Below are positions 14,296 to 22,296 of a stretch of DNA of 27,238 nt, piece by piece. The stretch comes from CAZVYS01 sp964630755 (GTDB taxonomy: Bacteria; Patescibacteriota; Microgenomatia; UBA1400; CG1-02-47-37). The stretch spans positions 1-27,238 of the forward strand of contig CAZVYS010000013.1 in assembly GCA_964630755.1 (NCBI GenBank). Reading direction: 5' to 3'. The notes beneath the pieces are model-generated. The model was not told the DNA's origin. It searched no databases and was given only the letters and a program-made list of their open reading frames with translations. Position numbers and translations under genes: made by a program. The first letter of the stretch is position 1. The number at the start of each line of letters is the position of its first letter.

Positions 14296-14319
14296 CCTTC
14301 AAGGTCCGACCCTGAAGGT
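14295..14319 (+). repeat. REP palindrome copy 2 (3' end of RAYT and isomerase stop)
   Basis: Left arm ACCTTCAAGGTC, central C, right arm GACCCTGAAGGT, with a single A/C mismatch in the stem. On the minus strand it encodes the last residues PSGSDLEG of the transposase, directly followed by its TAA. On the plus strand its first base is the last base of the isomerase stop. A six-T run follows the palindrome on the minus strand after 8 nt, so it could also help end the transposase transcript. Confidence 0.92.
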
Positions 14320-14498
14320 GGAGGGAGATAATCTAGTTTTAGATCTCCTACTTTATCTAACTCGTCATCAAAATCTTCAGTATATTTTTTATAATCAATT
14401 AACTGATTTGATTTATTGTAGTAATTTAGAATTTTTCTGTATTTTAACCAAGATTGATTAATCACACCTAAATAATTTAAATAACTTGAATACTTATA

Positions 14499-14523
14499 AC
14501 CTTCAAGGTCCGACCCTGAAGGT
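14499..14523 (+). repeat. REP palindrome copy 3 (inside RAYT)
   Basis: Identical to copies 2, 4 and 5. It lies wholly within the transposase reading frame and encodes PSGSDLEG between LNPxDIL-like and YKYSSY segments of the protein. It is in the same frame as copy 2. The 25 bp are not a multiple of three, so either the insertion included flanking bases or the join was later adjusted. Confidence 0.92.
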
Positions 14524-14802
14524 AAAATATCAATGGGATTTTGATGAATATATTTAGATAGGTAAATTAAATGATCATTCGACTCTACTAGTACTGCTTT
14601 ATATTTTCCTTGAAAAACTGGCCCGACTCTTTTATATTTTTTATTAAAATACATTGAATATTTAGTCCCAATTGATCTCATAAAATCTCTAATCAAATAT
14701 TTACTCTTTTGATATAAAAGTAAGTGGTAGTGGTTTGGCATTAAACAATAAGCGCAAAGATCTACTTGATTTGTAAAATTATTTGGTACTCTAGACGGTG
14801 CC

Positions 14803-14827
14803 ACCTTCAAGGTCCGACCCTGAAGGT
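14803..14827 (+). repeat. REP palindrome copy 4 (inside RAYT, alternate frame)
   Basis: Identical to copies 2, 3 and 5, but read in a different frame of the transposase gene, giving DLQGRTLKV. It sits just upstream of the HUH motif, in a loop that varies in length among relatives. In the third minus-strand frame the palindrome contains a TGA, so both open frames of that strand are used within this one gene. Confidence 0.92.
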
Positions 14828-14993
14828 CAGTTCTAGCTAAATTATCGGTTAAATATAATTTCAAATTAAATAAGAAATGTTTGTAATCTTGCTTATCTAT
14901 AAAAATCCTGTTCTTGGCTACTCCTCTGTTAAAAACATGATAGTACGAGTTTTCTTTATAAATTTTAACAACATTTTTAGCTGGCATATTTTT

Positions 14994-15002
14994 AGTATAT
15001 CA
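14994..15002 (-). promoter_or_regulatory. Extended -10 promoter, leaderless start for RAYT
   Basis: On the minus strand TG (15002-15001), one base, TATACT (14999-14994), then exactly six bases before the ATG at 14987. No Shine-Dalgarno sequence. REP copy 5 (15011-15035) lies just upstream, where a -35 box would be. Confidence 0.65.
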
Positions 15003-15010
15003 CTTTATTT

Positions 15011-15035
15011 ACCTTCAAGGTCCGACCCTGAAGGT
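15011..15035 (+). repeat. REP palindrome copy 5 (between RAYT and ppsA promoters)
   Basis: Identical to copies 2-4 and in the same orientation. It lies in the 85-bp divergent gap between the transposase and PEP synthase genes, 8 bp upstream of the transposase extended -10 and 22 bp before that of ppsA. With copy 2 it brackets the transposase gene, so 14295-15035 may be one REP-RAYT-REP unit. Confidence 0.92.
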
Positions 15036-15057
15036 AGTAGTGAAAATTGTCAGATTT

Positions 15058-15066
15058 TGTTATCCT
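15058..15066 (+). promoter_or_regulatory. Extended -10 promoter, leaderless start for ppsA
   Basis: TG (15058-15059), one base, TATCCT (15061-15066), then six bases before the ATG at 15073. No -35 box at the right distance and no Shine-Dalgarno sequence. It should drive the whole ppsA-eno-gpmI-acyl-CoA synthetase operon. Confidence 0.6.
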
Positions 15067-15072
15067 TAGTAT

Positions 15073-17388
15073 ATGACAAAACAACTGCCCATTTTAGTAA
15101 ACTTCAATCAAGTAGATAAGAATGACATTGGTTTGGTAGGTGGCAAGGGAGCAAACCTGGGAGAGATGATTAAAGCCGGTTTTCCAGTTCCTCCTGGTTT
15201 TATTGTAACTTCAGCTGCTTACTATCATGTACTTAAAGTAAATAACTTAAAGCCAAAGATAAAAGAAATATTAGATCAATTAGATGTTCACAATCCAAAA
15301 AGCTTGAATCAGGTTTCAAAAAAAATCAAACATTTAATTTTACATGCTCATATTCCAAACAATCTAGCTCTTAAAATTATTAAAGCTTATTTGAAACTTA
15401 GTCATGGGTCTAAGCAATTATTCGTAGCAGTCAGATCTTCAGCTACAGCAGAAGATCTACCAGGTGCTTCATTTGCAGGTCAACAAGAAACTTATCTTAA
15501 TGTTCAGGGTGAAGCTAACTTAATACAAAAAGTTAGAGCATGCTGGGCTTCATTATTTGAACCAAGAGCTATCTTTTATCGATCAGAAAAAGGTTTTAGT
15601 CATTTTAAAGTTGGCATTGCTGTTCCAGTTCAAAAAATGATTCAAAGTGAAGTAGCCGGAATAATGTTTACAGTTAATCCTGTTACAAATGATAAAAATC
15701 AAATTGTGATTGAAGCAATCTGGGGCTTAGGGGAAAAGATTGTTCAAGGCGCATACACACCAGATCATTATCTGGTTCAAAAAAATACCTATAAACTTCT
15801 TCAAAAACAAAAAAATCCTCAAACTAAATTGATGACCTTGTCACACAATCAAAATAAGGAAATTAGAGTAGCTAGATCAAAAGTTTCAAAGTCTAAATTA
15901 AATGACGAACAAATAATTAAATTGGCAAAACTTGGTCACCAAATTCAACAACACTACTTTTTCCCACAAGATATCGAATGGGCTATGGAAAAAAATATTC
16001 TTTACATTGTTCAGTCTCGTCCAATTACTACTCTTGATTTTTCAAAAAAGAAACAAATAGAAGTAAACACTTCAAAATTAACCAGACTTTTTTCAGGCGA
16101 CGCAGCCAGTCCAGGCATTGTCACAGGTTACGCTCGCGTACTAAAATCTGCCAAACAAATTCACAAGATTAAGCAGGGAGAAATCTTGGTAACCGACATG
16201 ACAACACCAGACTTTGTTCCAGCTATGAAAAAAGCGGTTGCTATTGTAACCAACAAAGGCGGTCAGACATCTCATGCCGCTATCGTCTCACGAGAGCTTG
16301 GAATTCCTTGTATTGTTGGAGCAGATAACGCCACCAAACTTTTAAAAACCGGACATGTTTTTACAATTAATGGAAAAACTGGTGAAGTTTTTAAGTCTTC
16401 AAAAACATTAATTAAAAGCAAAAAAATATTTCCAGTTGAAAAAAAAGAAAAACCTTTGCCAAAGTTAACCAAGAAACAACTAACTCCTGATTTTATCCCC
16501 ACTGCCACCAAAATCTACGTTAACCTAGGGGAGCCTGAGTTAGCAGAAACTATAGCTCAAAGAAACGTTGACGGTCTTGGGCTCCTTAGAGCCGAGTTTA
16601 TGATTGCCCAGATGGGTATTCATCCCAAAAAACTAATTCACGATAAAAAAGCTGACAAATTTACCAACATGTTAATTAAAGGTATAGAAAAATTTTCTCG
16701 AAGCTTTTACCCGCGTCCGGTAATTTACCGAACCACAGATTTTAAGACCAATGAATATAGTAATTTAATAGGAGGAAAAAGGTTTGAGCCAGTTGAGCCA
16801 AACCCAATGCTCGGGTTTAGAGGCGCCTATCGCTACATCAAAAACCAACAAGTCTTTAATCTTGAGCTAAAAGCAATCTCTCATGTTAGAAATAAGTTAA
16901 GTCTTAAAAATTTACATCTAATGGTTCCTTTTGTCAGAACCGTAAATCAACTATCAGAAGTAAAGAAAATTATCACCAGCCATCACTTAACCAGATCTTC
17001 AACCTTTAAGCTTTGGATGATGGTTGAAATACCATCTAACATTGTTTTACTTGAAGACTTTATTAAAGTAGGAATAGACGGTATTTCCATCGGCAGTAAC
17101 GACTTAACCATGTTAATGCTTGGCATAGACCGCGATAATAGTGAAGTATCAGAAATTTATGACGAAAGAAATCCGGCTGTTTTGTGGGCTCTAAAAAAGG
17201 CTATCACCACTGCCAAAAAACACGGAGTGACCTCATCAATTTGCGGCCAAGCTCCTTCAGTTTATTCAGATTTAACTCGGAAATTAGTTAAATGGGGAAT
17301 TACTAGTGTTTCTGTTTCTCCTGATATGATCGATCAAACTCGAGAAATAGTTAGTGAGGCTGAAAAACGCTTAGTTAAACATGCCTAA
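15073..17388 (+). CDS. ppsA: Phosphoenolpyruvate synthase (pyruvate, water dikinase)
   Basis: A 771-residue three-domain enzyme interconverting pyruvate + ATP and PEP + AMP + phosphate. The N-terminal ATP-grasp domain has VGGKGANLGEM and RSSATAEDLPGASFAGQQET. The swivelling domain has GGQTSHAAIVSREL with phospho-acceptor His401. The C-terminal TIM barrel has the PEP/pyruvate site with VDGLGLLRAEFMIAQMGIHP and the catalytic cysteine Cys724 in ICGQAPS. Length is near the usual ~790. The start is supported by the promoter six bases upstream. It overlaps enolase by 8 nt. No pyruvate kinase is present in this window, so it may work towards pyruvate as well as in gluconeogenesis; that direction is inference. 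Confidence 0.96.
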   Translation: MTKQLPILVNFNQVDKNDIGLVGGKGANLGEMIKAGFPVPPGFIVTSAAYYHVLKVNNLKPKIKEILDQLDVHNPKSLNQVSKKIKHLILHAHIPNNLALKIIKAYLKLSHGSKQLFVAVRSSATAEDLPGASFAGQQETYLNVQGEANLIQKVRACWASLFEPRAIFYRSEKGFSHFKVGIAVPVQKMIQSEVAGIMFTVNPVTNDKNQIVIEAIWGLGEKIVQGAYTPDHYLVQKNTYKLLQKQKNPQTKLMTLSHNQNKEIRVARSKVSKSKLNDEQIIKLAKLGHQIQQHYFFPQDIEWAMEKNILYIVQSRPITTLDFSKKKQIEVNTSKLTRLFSGDAASPGIVTGYARVLKSAKQIHKIKQGEILVTDMTTPDFVPAMKKAVAIVTNKGGQTSHAAIVSRELGIPCIVGADNATKLLKTGHVFTINGKTGEVFKSSKTLIKSKKIFPVEKKEKPLPKLTKKQLTPDFIPTATKIYVNLGEPELAETIAQRNVDGLGLLRAEFMIAQMGIHPKKLIHDKKADKFTNMLIKGIEKFSRSFYPRPVIYRTTDFKTNEYSNLIGGKRFEPVEPNPMLGFRGAYRYIKNQQVFNLELKAISHVRNKLSLKNLHLMVPFVRTVNQLSEVKKIITSHHLTRSSTFKLWMMVEIPSNIVLLEDFIKVGIDGISIGSNDLTMLMLGIDRDNSEVSEIYDERNPAVLWALKKAITTAKKHGVTSSICGQAPSVYSDLTRKLVKWGITSVSVSPDMIDQTREIVSEAEKRLVKHA

Positions 17389-18640
17389 AATTTCAAAAGT
17401 AAAATCAAGAGAAATTTTAGATTCTCGTGGAAATCCAACCGTCGAAACAACAGTTTACCTAGACACTGGCCATTATGGCACCTCATCAGTACCTTCTGGG
17501 TCCTCTACCAGTAAATACGAAGCCTTTGAATTAAGGGATAACGATCAAGATAGATTTAATGGCCTTGGGGTCTTAAAAGCGATTAATAATGTAAACACTA
17601 TTATTGCTGACAAAATTATTGGCCTTGATCCAACTAAGCAAACCAAGCTTGACCAAACCTTAATCACTCTAGATGGGACTAGCAATAAAAAAAGATTGGG
17701 AGGCAACTCAATTCTTTCTGTTTCTGAAAGTTGCCTTAAAGCAGCCGCTAGTTATTTTCAACTACCAGTTTATGGCTATCTTTCAAAAAAATATGGCTTA
17801 AGCAAAAACTTAAATAAACTACCAAATCCCACCTTTAATATCATTAACGGTGGGTCTCACGGAGCTGGTAATCTTGATTTTCAAGAATTTCACATCATTC
17901 CTTCGCTTCGTTTTCCTTATCATACTGCTTTACAAATTGGAGATGAAGTTTACAAAAGTTTAAAACACGTCTTAAAAAGACGACGAGCTGTTCATAGCGT
18001 TGGAGACGAAGGAGGTTATGCTCCAAATTTATTTACAAATCTTGATGCCTTAGAAGTAATTTTAGAAGCTATTAATAGCACTACCTATAAATTTGCCAAA
18101 GATGTTTTCGTTGGCTTAGATGTAGCTGCAAATCATTTTTATAAAAACGGCCAATATCAAATTAAAGATAGAGCCCAACCTTATAACCAAGAAGAACTAA
18201 TTGCTTACTATCTTCAACTAAATCGTGAGTATAGAATTTTCTCTTTAGAGGACGGTCTTCACGAGGATGATTGGGATGGTTGGTCAAAATTAACTTATGA
18301 ACTTGGTGGGCAATCATTAATTGTTGGCGATGATCTTCTTGTCACTAACAAAGTTCGTGTTCAAAGAGGAATTCAAAAAATAGCCTGCAATGCCTTCTTA
18401 ATTAAACCCAACCAAATCGGCACCATTTCCGAAACAATCGAAGTAGTAAAGCTTTGCCAATTAAGTAAATGGAAAATAATAGTCTCTCACCGCTCAGGTG
18501 AAACAAACGATACTTTTATTGCCGATTTTGCAGTCGGCATAGGAGCTGATTATACTAAATTTGGCGCACCAGCTAGAGGAGAAAGAATCGCAAAATACAA
18601 TCGACTATTAGCCATTGAACAAGAACTAAAACTAGCCTAA
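17381..18640 (+). CDS. eno: Enolase
   Basis: A 419-residue enolase converting 2-phosphoglycerate to PEP with two Mg2+. Diagnostic segments: KVKSREILDSRGNPTVE, VGDEGGYAPN (catalytic Glu), SLEDGLHEDDWDGW, IVGDDLLVTN, LIKPNQIGT (catalytic Lys) and SHRSGETNDTFIADFAVG, ending TKFGAPARGERIAKYNRLLAIE. The mobile active-site loop reads PSGSSTSKYEA, differing from the usual SGASTG. DVAANHFY stands for the usual DxAASEFY. The essential metal and acid-base residues appear intact. It is translationally coupled to ppsA by the 8-nt overlap and is 9 nt before gpmI, matching consecutive pathway steps. Confidence 0.96.
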   Translation: MPKISKVKSREILDSRGNPTVETTVYLDTGHYGTSSVPSGSSTSKYEAFELRDNDQDRFNGLGVLKAINNVNTIIADKIIGLDPTKQTKLDQTLITLDGTSNKKRLGGNSILSVSESCLKAAASYFQLPVYGYLSKKYGLSKNLNKLPNPTFNIINGGSHGAGNLDFQEFHIIPSLRFPYHTALQIGDEVYKSLKHVLKRRRAVHSVGDEGGYAPNLFTNLDALEVILEAINSTTYKFAKDVFVGLDVAANHFYKNGQYQIKDRAQPYNQEELIAYYLQLNREYRIFSLEDGLHEDDWDGWSKLTYELGGQSLIVGDDLLVTNKVRVQRGIQKIACNAFLIKPNQIGTISETIEVVKLCQLSKWKIIVSHRSGETNDTFIADFAVGIGADYTKFGAPARGERIAKYNRLLAIEQELKLA

Positions 18641-18649
18641 ACTGCTATT

Positions 18650-20278
18650 ATGGAGAACTTAGGACCTGTAGTACTAATAATCTTAGATGGATGGGGTATA
18701 GCTCCAAAAAGTCCTGGCAATGCCATTTCTCAAGCTAATACACCATTCTTCCAAAAACTTCAGTCAGCTTATCCCAATACTCGACTTCATGCTTCAGGAG
18801 AAGCTGTTGGTTTACCTCATGGAGAAGATGGCAATACTGAAGTTGGACACATTAACCTTGGGGCTGGTAACATTGTTTTCCAGGATTTGCCTAGAATTAA
18901 TACCGCCATAGCTGACGGCACTTTTTTTAATAATCCTTCTTTAAACCAAGCCTCAGTTTTTGTAAAAAAAAATCAATCGACTTTACACTTAATTGGCTTA
19001 ATAGGTTCAGGTGGAGTTCACGCCAATAATGAACATCTGTATGCTTTAATTAAATTCGCTAAACTAAATAAAATAAACAAACTTTCGTTACACTTAATCA
19101 CCGATGGTCGTGACTCACCTCCGACTACTTCGTTAACTTATATTTCTCAAATCCAACAACATCTCAATCAAGCTGGCGTTGGACTAATTGCCAGTATTTC
19201 AGGAAGATATTATGCCATGGATCGAGATTTTCGTTGGAACCGCACTGAAAAAGCATATGACTGCCTTACTCAGGGCAAAGGCAAGAAATCTCAAACCCCT
19301 GAGCAAGCAGTTCAACAATCTTATCAAAACCAAAAAACTGATGAGTTTATTGAACCCACCATTATAGTTGATTCAAGTGGAACTCCATTAAGCTTGATTA
19401 AAGACAATGATGCTGTAGTTTTTTATAATTTCCGAGTTGATCGACCAAGGCAATTAACCAAAGCCTTTGTATTAAAAGATTTTGAGTCAAGTGCAAATAA
19501 ACTAGCTTATGATCCTCTTGCTGACATCTATTTAAAAAGTCACTTACCTCAAAAGGCTTCAACTAATCCTCCTTTTAAACGAAAAGTAATAGTTAATAAT
19601 TTGTTTTTTGCAACCATGACTGAATATCAAAAAGGTTTACCAACTCAAGTGATTATGGATCCCATTGTTGTTAAAAACCCTTTGTCTAGGATTTTAAGTG
19701 AACATGGTTTAAAACAACTTCATATGTCTGAAACCGAAAAAGAGCGTTTTGTTACTTACTACTTTAACGGCCTTCGTGAACAACCATTTAAACTTGAAGA
19801 TTGGGAAATAATTCCTTCACCAAAGGTAGCCACATATGATCTAAAACCAGAAATGTCTACTTCTGAGCTTACCGAAAAACTAATCGAACAGATCAAAGCC
19901 AGAAAATACCAATTTATTGTTATAAACTTTGCTGCCCCAGATATGGTTGGTCACACAGGTAATGTAAGAGCCGCATCTAAGGCTTGTGAGGCAGTTGACG
20001 CTTCTTTATCAAAAATAATTCCGATCCTGCTAGCTGTTAATGGGACCGCTTTAATAACTGCCGACCATGGCAATACTGAAGAGTTGATTAACTTAAAATC
20101 CGGTGAAATAGATACAGAACATTCAAGTAATCCTGTTCCTTTGATTATTGTTAGTAATCAGTTTCATGGTCAACCGACCAAGCTCTCACCAGGTGTTTTA
20201 GCTGACGTTGCTCCGACCATTTTAAAACTATTAAACCTACCTAAGCCTGATTCTATGACTGGCAAGTCTTTGATCTAA
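18650..20278 (+). CDS. gpmI: 2,3-bisphosphoglycerate-independent phosphoglycerate mutase
   Basis: A 542-residue alkaline-phosphatase-superfamily mutase interconverting 3- and 2-phosphoglycerate with two metal ions. Seen: LIILDGWGIAP (metal Asp13), GLPHGEDGNTEVGHINLGAG, DGRDSPPTT, GRYYAMDRDFRWNR, FYNFRVDRPRQLTKAF, ITADHGNTEEL and TEHSSNPVPLI. The catalytic nucleophile position holds Thr63 in place of the Ser of the usual GNSEVGH. Thr is the nucleophile in some relatives of the superfamily, so activity is plausible. The length is a little above the usual ~510. It lies 9 nt after eno and its stop shares one base with the start of the next gene. Confidence 0.95.
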   Translation: MENLGPVVLIILDGWGIAPKSPGNAISQANTPFFQKLQSAYPNTRLHASGEAVGLPHGEDGNTEVGHINLGAGNIVFQDLPRINTAIADGTFFNNPSLNQASVFVKKNQSTLHLIGLIGSGGVHANNEHLYALIKFAKLNKINKLSLHLITDGRDSPPTTSLTYISQIQQHLNQAGVGLIASISGRYYAMDRDFRWNRTEKAYDCLTQGKGKKSQTPEQAVQQSYQNQKTDEFIEPTIIVDSSGTPLSLIKDNDAVVFYNFRVDRPRQLTKAFVLKDFESSANKLAYDPLADIYLKSHLPQKASTNPPFKRKVIVNNLFFATMTEYQKGLPTQVIMDPIVVKNPLSRILSEHGLKQLHMSETEKERFVTYYFNGLREQPFKLEDWEIIPSPKVATYDLKPEMSTSELTEKLIEQIKARKYQFIVINFAAPDMVGHTGNVRAASKACEAVDASLSKIIPILLAVNGTALITADHGNTEELINLKSGEIDTEHSSNPVPLIIVSNQFHGQPTKLSPGVLADVAPTILKLLNLPKPDSMTGKSLI

Positions 20279-22296
20279 TGAACTTAAATTCGGTTTTTAA
20301 TCCAAACTCAATTGCTATAGTCGGTGCCTCTTCTAACTCTAGTAAGCTAGGACATCAAATATTAAAAAAAGTAATAGCCAACAAAAAAATTGATATATAT
20401 CCAGTTAATCCTAAGAGCAAATCAATACTAGGCTTAAGAACTTATTCATCTATTTTAGATGTTGGTAAACCAATTGACCAAGTTATCATCGTTATCCCAG
20501 CTCGATTTGTCTCAGAGATTATAAATCAATGTCTTAAGATCAAAGTTAAATCAGTAATAGTAGTTACCGCTGGTTTCTCAGAAACAGGAGCTAAAGGAAA
20601 AAAGCTTGAAGATCAAATTAAAAAATTAATTAATAGTTCTAAGCTAGCTTTAGTTGGCCCAAACTGCTTAGGCTATGCAAATCCCAAGAAACGACTGGAT
20701 ATTACTTTTGCAAAAACCCCTCCGTCTTCTGGGAACATTGCTTTAATCTCTCAATCAGGCGCAGTTGGATCATTTTTATTTGACTGGGCTTCAAATGAAA
20801 ACTTAGGTTTTTCAAAATTTATCTCGCTTGGAAATCGAGCCGGAGTGACTGAGGCGGATTGTCTAGAATATCTTAAAAACGACTCTCAAACTAAGGTAAT
20901 AGGCTTATATCTAGAGTCATTTTCAGACGGAAAAAAATTCTTAACTATTGCTAGTAAAGTATCTAAAATTAAGCCCATCTTAGTTCTATTCGGAGGAGTA
21001 ACCAAGCTAGGTAAAAAAGCCACACAATCTCATACTGCTGCTTTAAGTCCAGAAACTAAAATAATTTCTACTGCTATCAAACAAGCAGGTTGTATTCATA
21101 CAAAATCTTTAGAAGAATTTACCGACCTACTAGAGATTTTTTCTTTAGAACCTCCCTTAATAGACAATGACTTAACTATCATAACCAATGCAGGTGGTCC
21201 AGCCATCTTAGCTACTGATCAAGTTGGTCAAAGTGATTTAGATCTGGTTGAACTAAAAGATATTTTAGGCGACGCTACTACTAAGGATTTTAAAAATACT
21301 ATAACCAAGCTATTAAAGGTAAAAAAAACTGATGCTTTTTTAGTTATTGCCTCCCCTCAATCACAAACAGATTTTCTTAAAATCGCTCAGGCCATTGCTA
21401 GTAAATTTAAAAAAATCAAAAAACCGATTATTGTTTCATTTTTAGGTAACCAAGTTACCAAATCAGCTGAAGCTTATTTACAGAGAAAGGGCATCGCTAC
21501 TATTAAATTTCCTCAAAAAGCAGTTAAATATTTTAATGCTTTGTTTCATTACTATCACGATCGATCTAAAAAAATACCTTATCCTGTTCGTCAATCTTCT
21601 AGAGTACGATTAAGTAAATTAAAACTACATCACCTTCATTCTAATCTCAAACCAGGTCTGCCTGCCTCTCCCAGTCAAGGTGGGTTATCTTGGCGACAAA
21701 TTAAAAAATTAGCTATTGCTTACAAACTTCCTTTAGTAAAAACATTCACCCTAACTAGTAAAAACATAGACCCAATCATAAAACACATTGGCCTTCCTAT
21801 TGTTTTAAAATCCGATCCTTCAGAAGCAATTCACCGAACTGAAAAAAAAGGACTATTCTTAAACCTAAAATCTAAAACAATGGTTAGCAAAGCTCGTCAG
21901 AACTTATCTAAACAATTTTTCACTATTTTGGCTCAACCTCAACTAACAAAAGGCACGGAGATTTTTATTGGCTTAAATAGACAACAAGATTTCCCACCTC
22001 TTTTAACCATCGGCTCTGGTGGCATTTACACTGAAGTCTACCAAGATGTCATTCATGCCTTTTTACCTCTTAACAAAAAACTTTTACTTCAATTAATCAA
22101 GCAAACCAAAATTGGCCAAATTATCTTAGGAGTCCGTGGACAATCACCGCTAGCAATTAATCAATTAATCAATACTATACTAAACGCTTCTTACTTAATG
22201 ACTGATTTTCCTCAAATTCAAAACATCGACATCAATCCAGTTATATTATCAACATCTTCAGCTAACATTGTCGATATTAAAATTACTATTAATTAA
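20278..22296 (+). CDS. Acyl-CoA synthetase (ADP-forming), fused alpha-beta
   Basis: A 672-residue fused enzyme of the archaeal-type ADP-forming acetyl-CoA synthetase family. It makes ATP from acetyl-CoA (or another acyl-CoA), ADP and phosphate. The CoA-binding domain starts NPNSIAIVGASSNSSKLG. The ligase domain has ALISQSGAVG and the likely phosphorylated His252 in QSHTAALS. After a Pro/Ser/Gly linker (about 460-472) comes the ATP-grasp part with LPIVLKSDP, IHRTEKKG, GTEIFIGLNR, IGSGGIYTEVYQD and IDINPVIL. All sections of a fused enzyme are present. It ends the glycolytic operon and gives the ATP-yielding last step of acetate fermentation. Its stop overlaps the convergent rsmI stop in TTAATTAA (22289-22296). 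Confidence 0.92.
   Translation: MNLNSVFNPNSIAIVGASSNSSKLGHQILKKVIANKKIDIYPVNPKSKSILGLRTYSSILDVGKPIDQVIIVIPARFVSEIINQCLKIKVKSVIVVTAGFSETGAKGKKLEDQIKKLINSSKLALVGPNCLGYANPKKRLDITFAKTPPSSGNIALISQSGAVGSFLFDWASNENLGFSKFISLGNRAGVTEADCLEYLKNDSQTKVIGLYLESFSDGKKFLTIASKVSKIKPILVLFGGVTKLGKKATQSHTAALSPETKIISTAIKQAGCIHTKSLEEFTDLLEIFSLEPPLIDNDLTIITNAGGPAILATDQVGQSDLDLVELKDILGDATTKDFKNTITKLLKVKKTDAFLVIASPQSQTDFLKIAQAIASKFKKIKKPIIVSFLGNQVTKSAEAYLQRKGIATIKFPQKAVKYFNALFHYYHDRSKKIPYPVRQSSRVRLSKLKLHHLHSNLKPGLPASPSQGGLSWRQIKKLAIAYKLPLVKTFTLTSKNIDPIIKHIGLPIVLKSDPSEAIHRTEKKGLFLNLKSKTMVSKARQNLSKQFFTILAQPQLTKGTEIFIGLNRQQDFPPLLTIGSGGIYTEVYQDVIHAFLPLNKKLLLQLIKQTKIGQIILGVRGQSPLAINQLINTILNASYLMTDFPQIQNIDINPVILSTSSANIVDIKITIN

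Larger units (their letters stand above)
14292..14987 (-). mobile_element. RAYT: REP-associated tyrosine transposase gene (231 aa) containing REP palindromes
   Basis: A Y1 single-strand transposase of the TnpA_REP type. Seen: N-terminal YYHVFNRGVAKNRIF, the HUH metal-binding CLMPNHYHLLL (His86, His88), IGTKYSMYFNKKYKRVGPVFQGKYKA, and KYIHQNP with the likely catalytic Tyr146. In the known family it nicks and rejoins REP hairpins as single-stranded DNA. Three stretches of the protein are encoded by the 25-bp palindrome itself: about residues 54-62 (DLQGRTLKV), 156-163 (PSGSDLEG) and the C-terminal PSGSDLEG at 224-231. The first is read in a different frame from the other two. The second replaces a loop that in relatives follows YIHxNP. 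The ORF is intact, so it may be functional. A complete extended -10 promoter lies 6 nt before its ATG. Confidence 0.92.

Noticed and set aside
14270..14461. Plus-strand ORF of 63 residues across the transposase 3' end, containing LQGPTLKV from the palindrome
   Set aside because: It lies antisense to the intact RAYT gene and overlaps the isomerase end. It is open only because the palindrome lacks a stop in that frame.
10802..15035. CRISPR array
   Set aside because: The repeats are 25-bp palindromes at irregular distances (about 180 bp to 3.5 kb) lying in and around a transposase gene, with no cas genes.
14877..15119. Plus-strand ORF of 80 residues across the RAYT 5' end, containing PSRSDPEG
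   Set aside because: It spans the divergent promoters and the start of ppsA in another frame and shows no family pattern. It is another palindrome-opened shadow.
21640..21700. A second kind of coding palindrome in the acyl-CoA synthetase linker (GLPASPSQGG)
   Set aside because: The DNA there is slightly richer in GC but forms no convincing inverted repeat and occurs only once. It is probably an ordinary interdomain linker.
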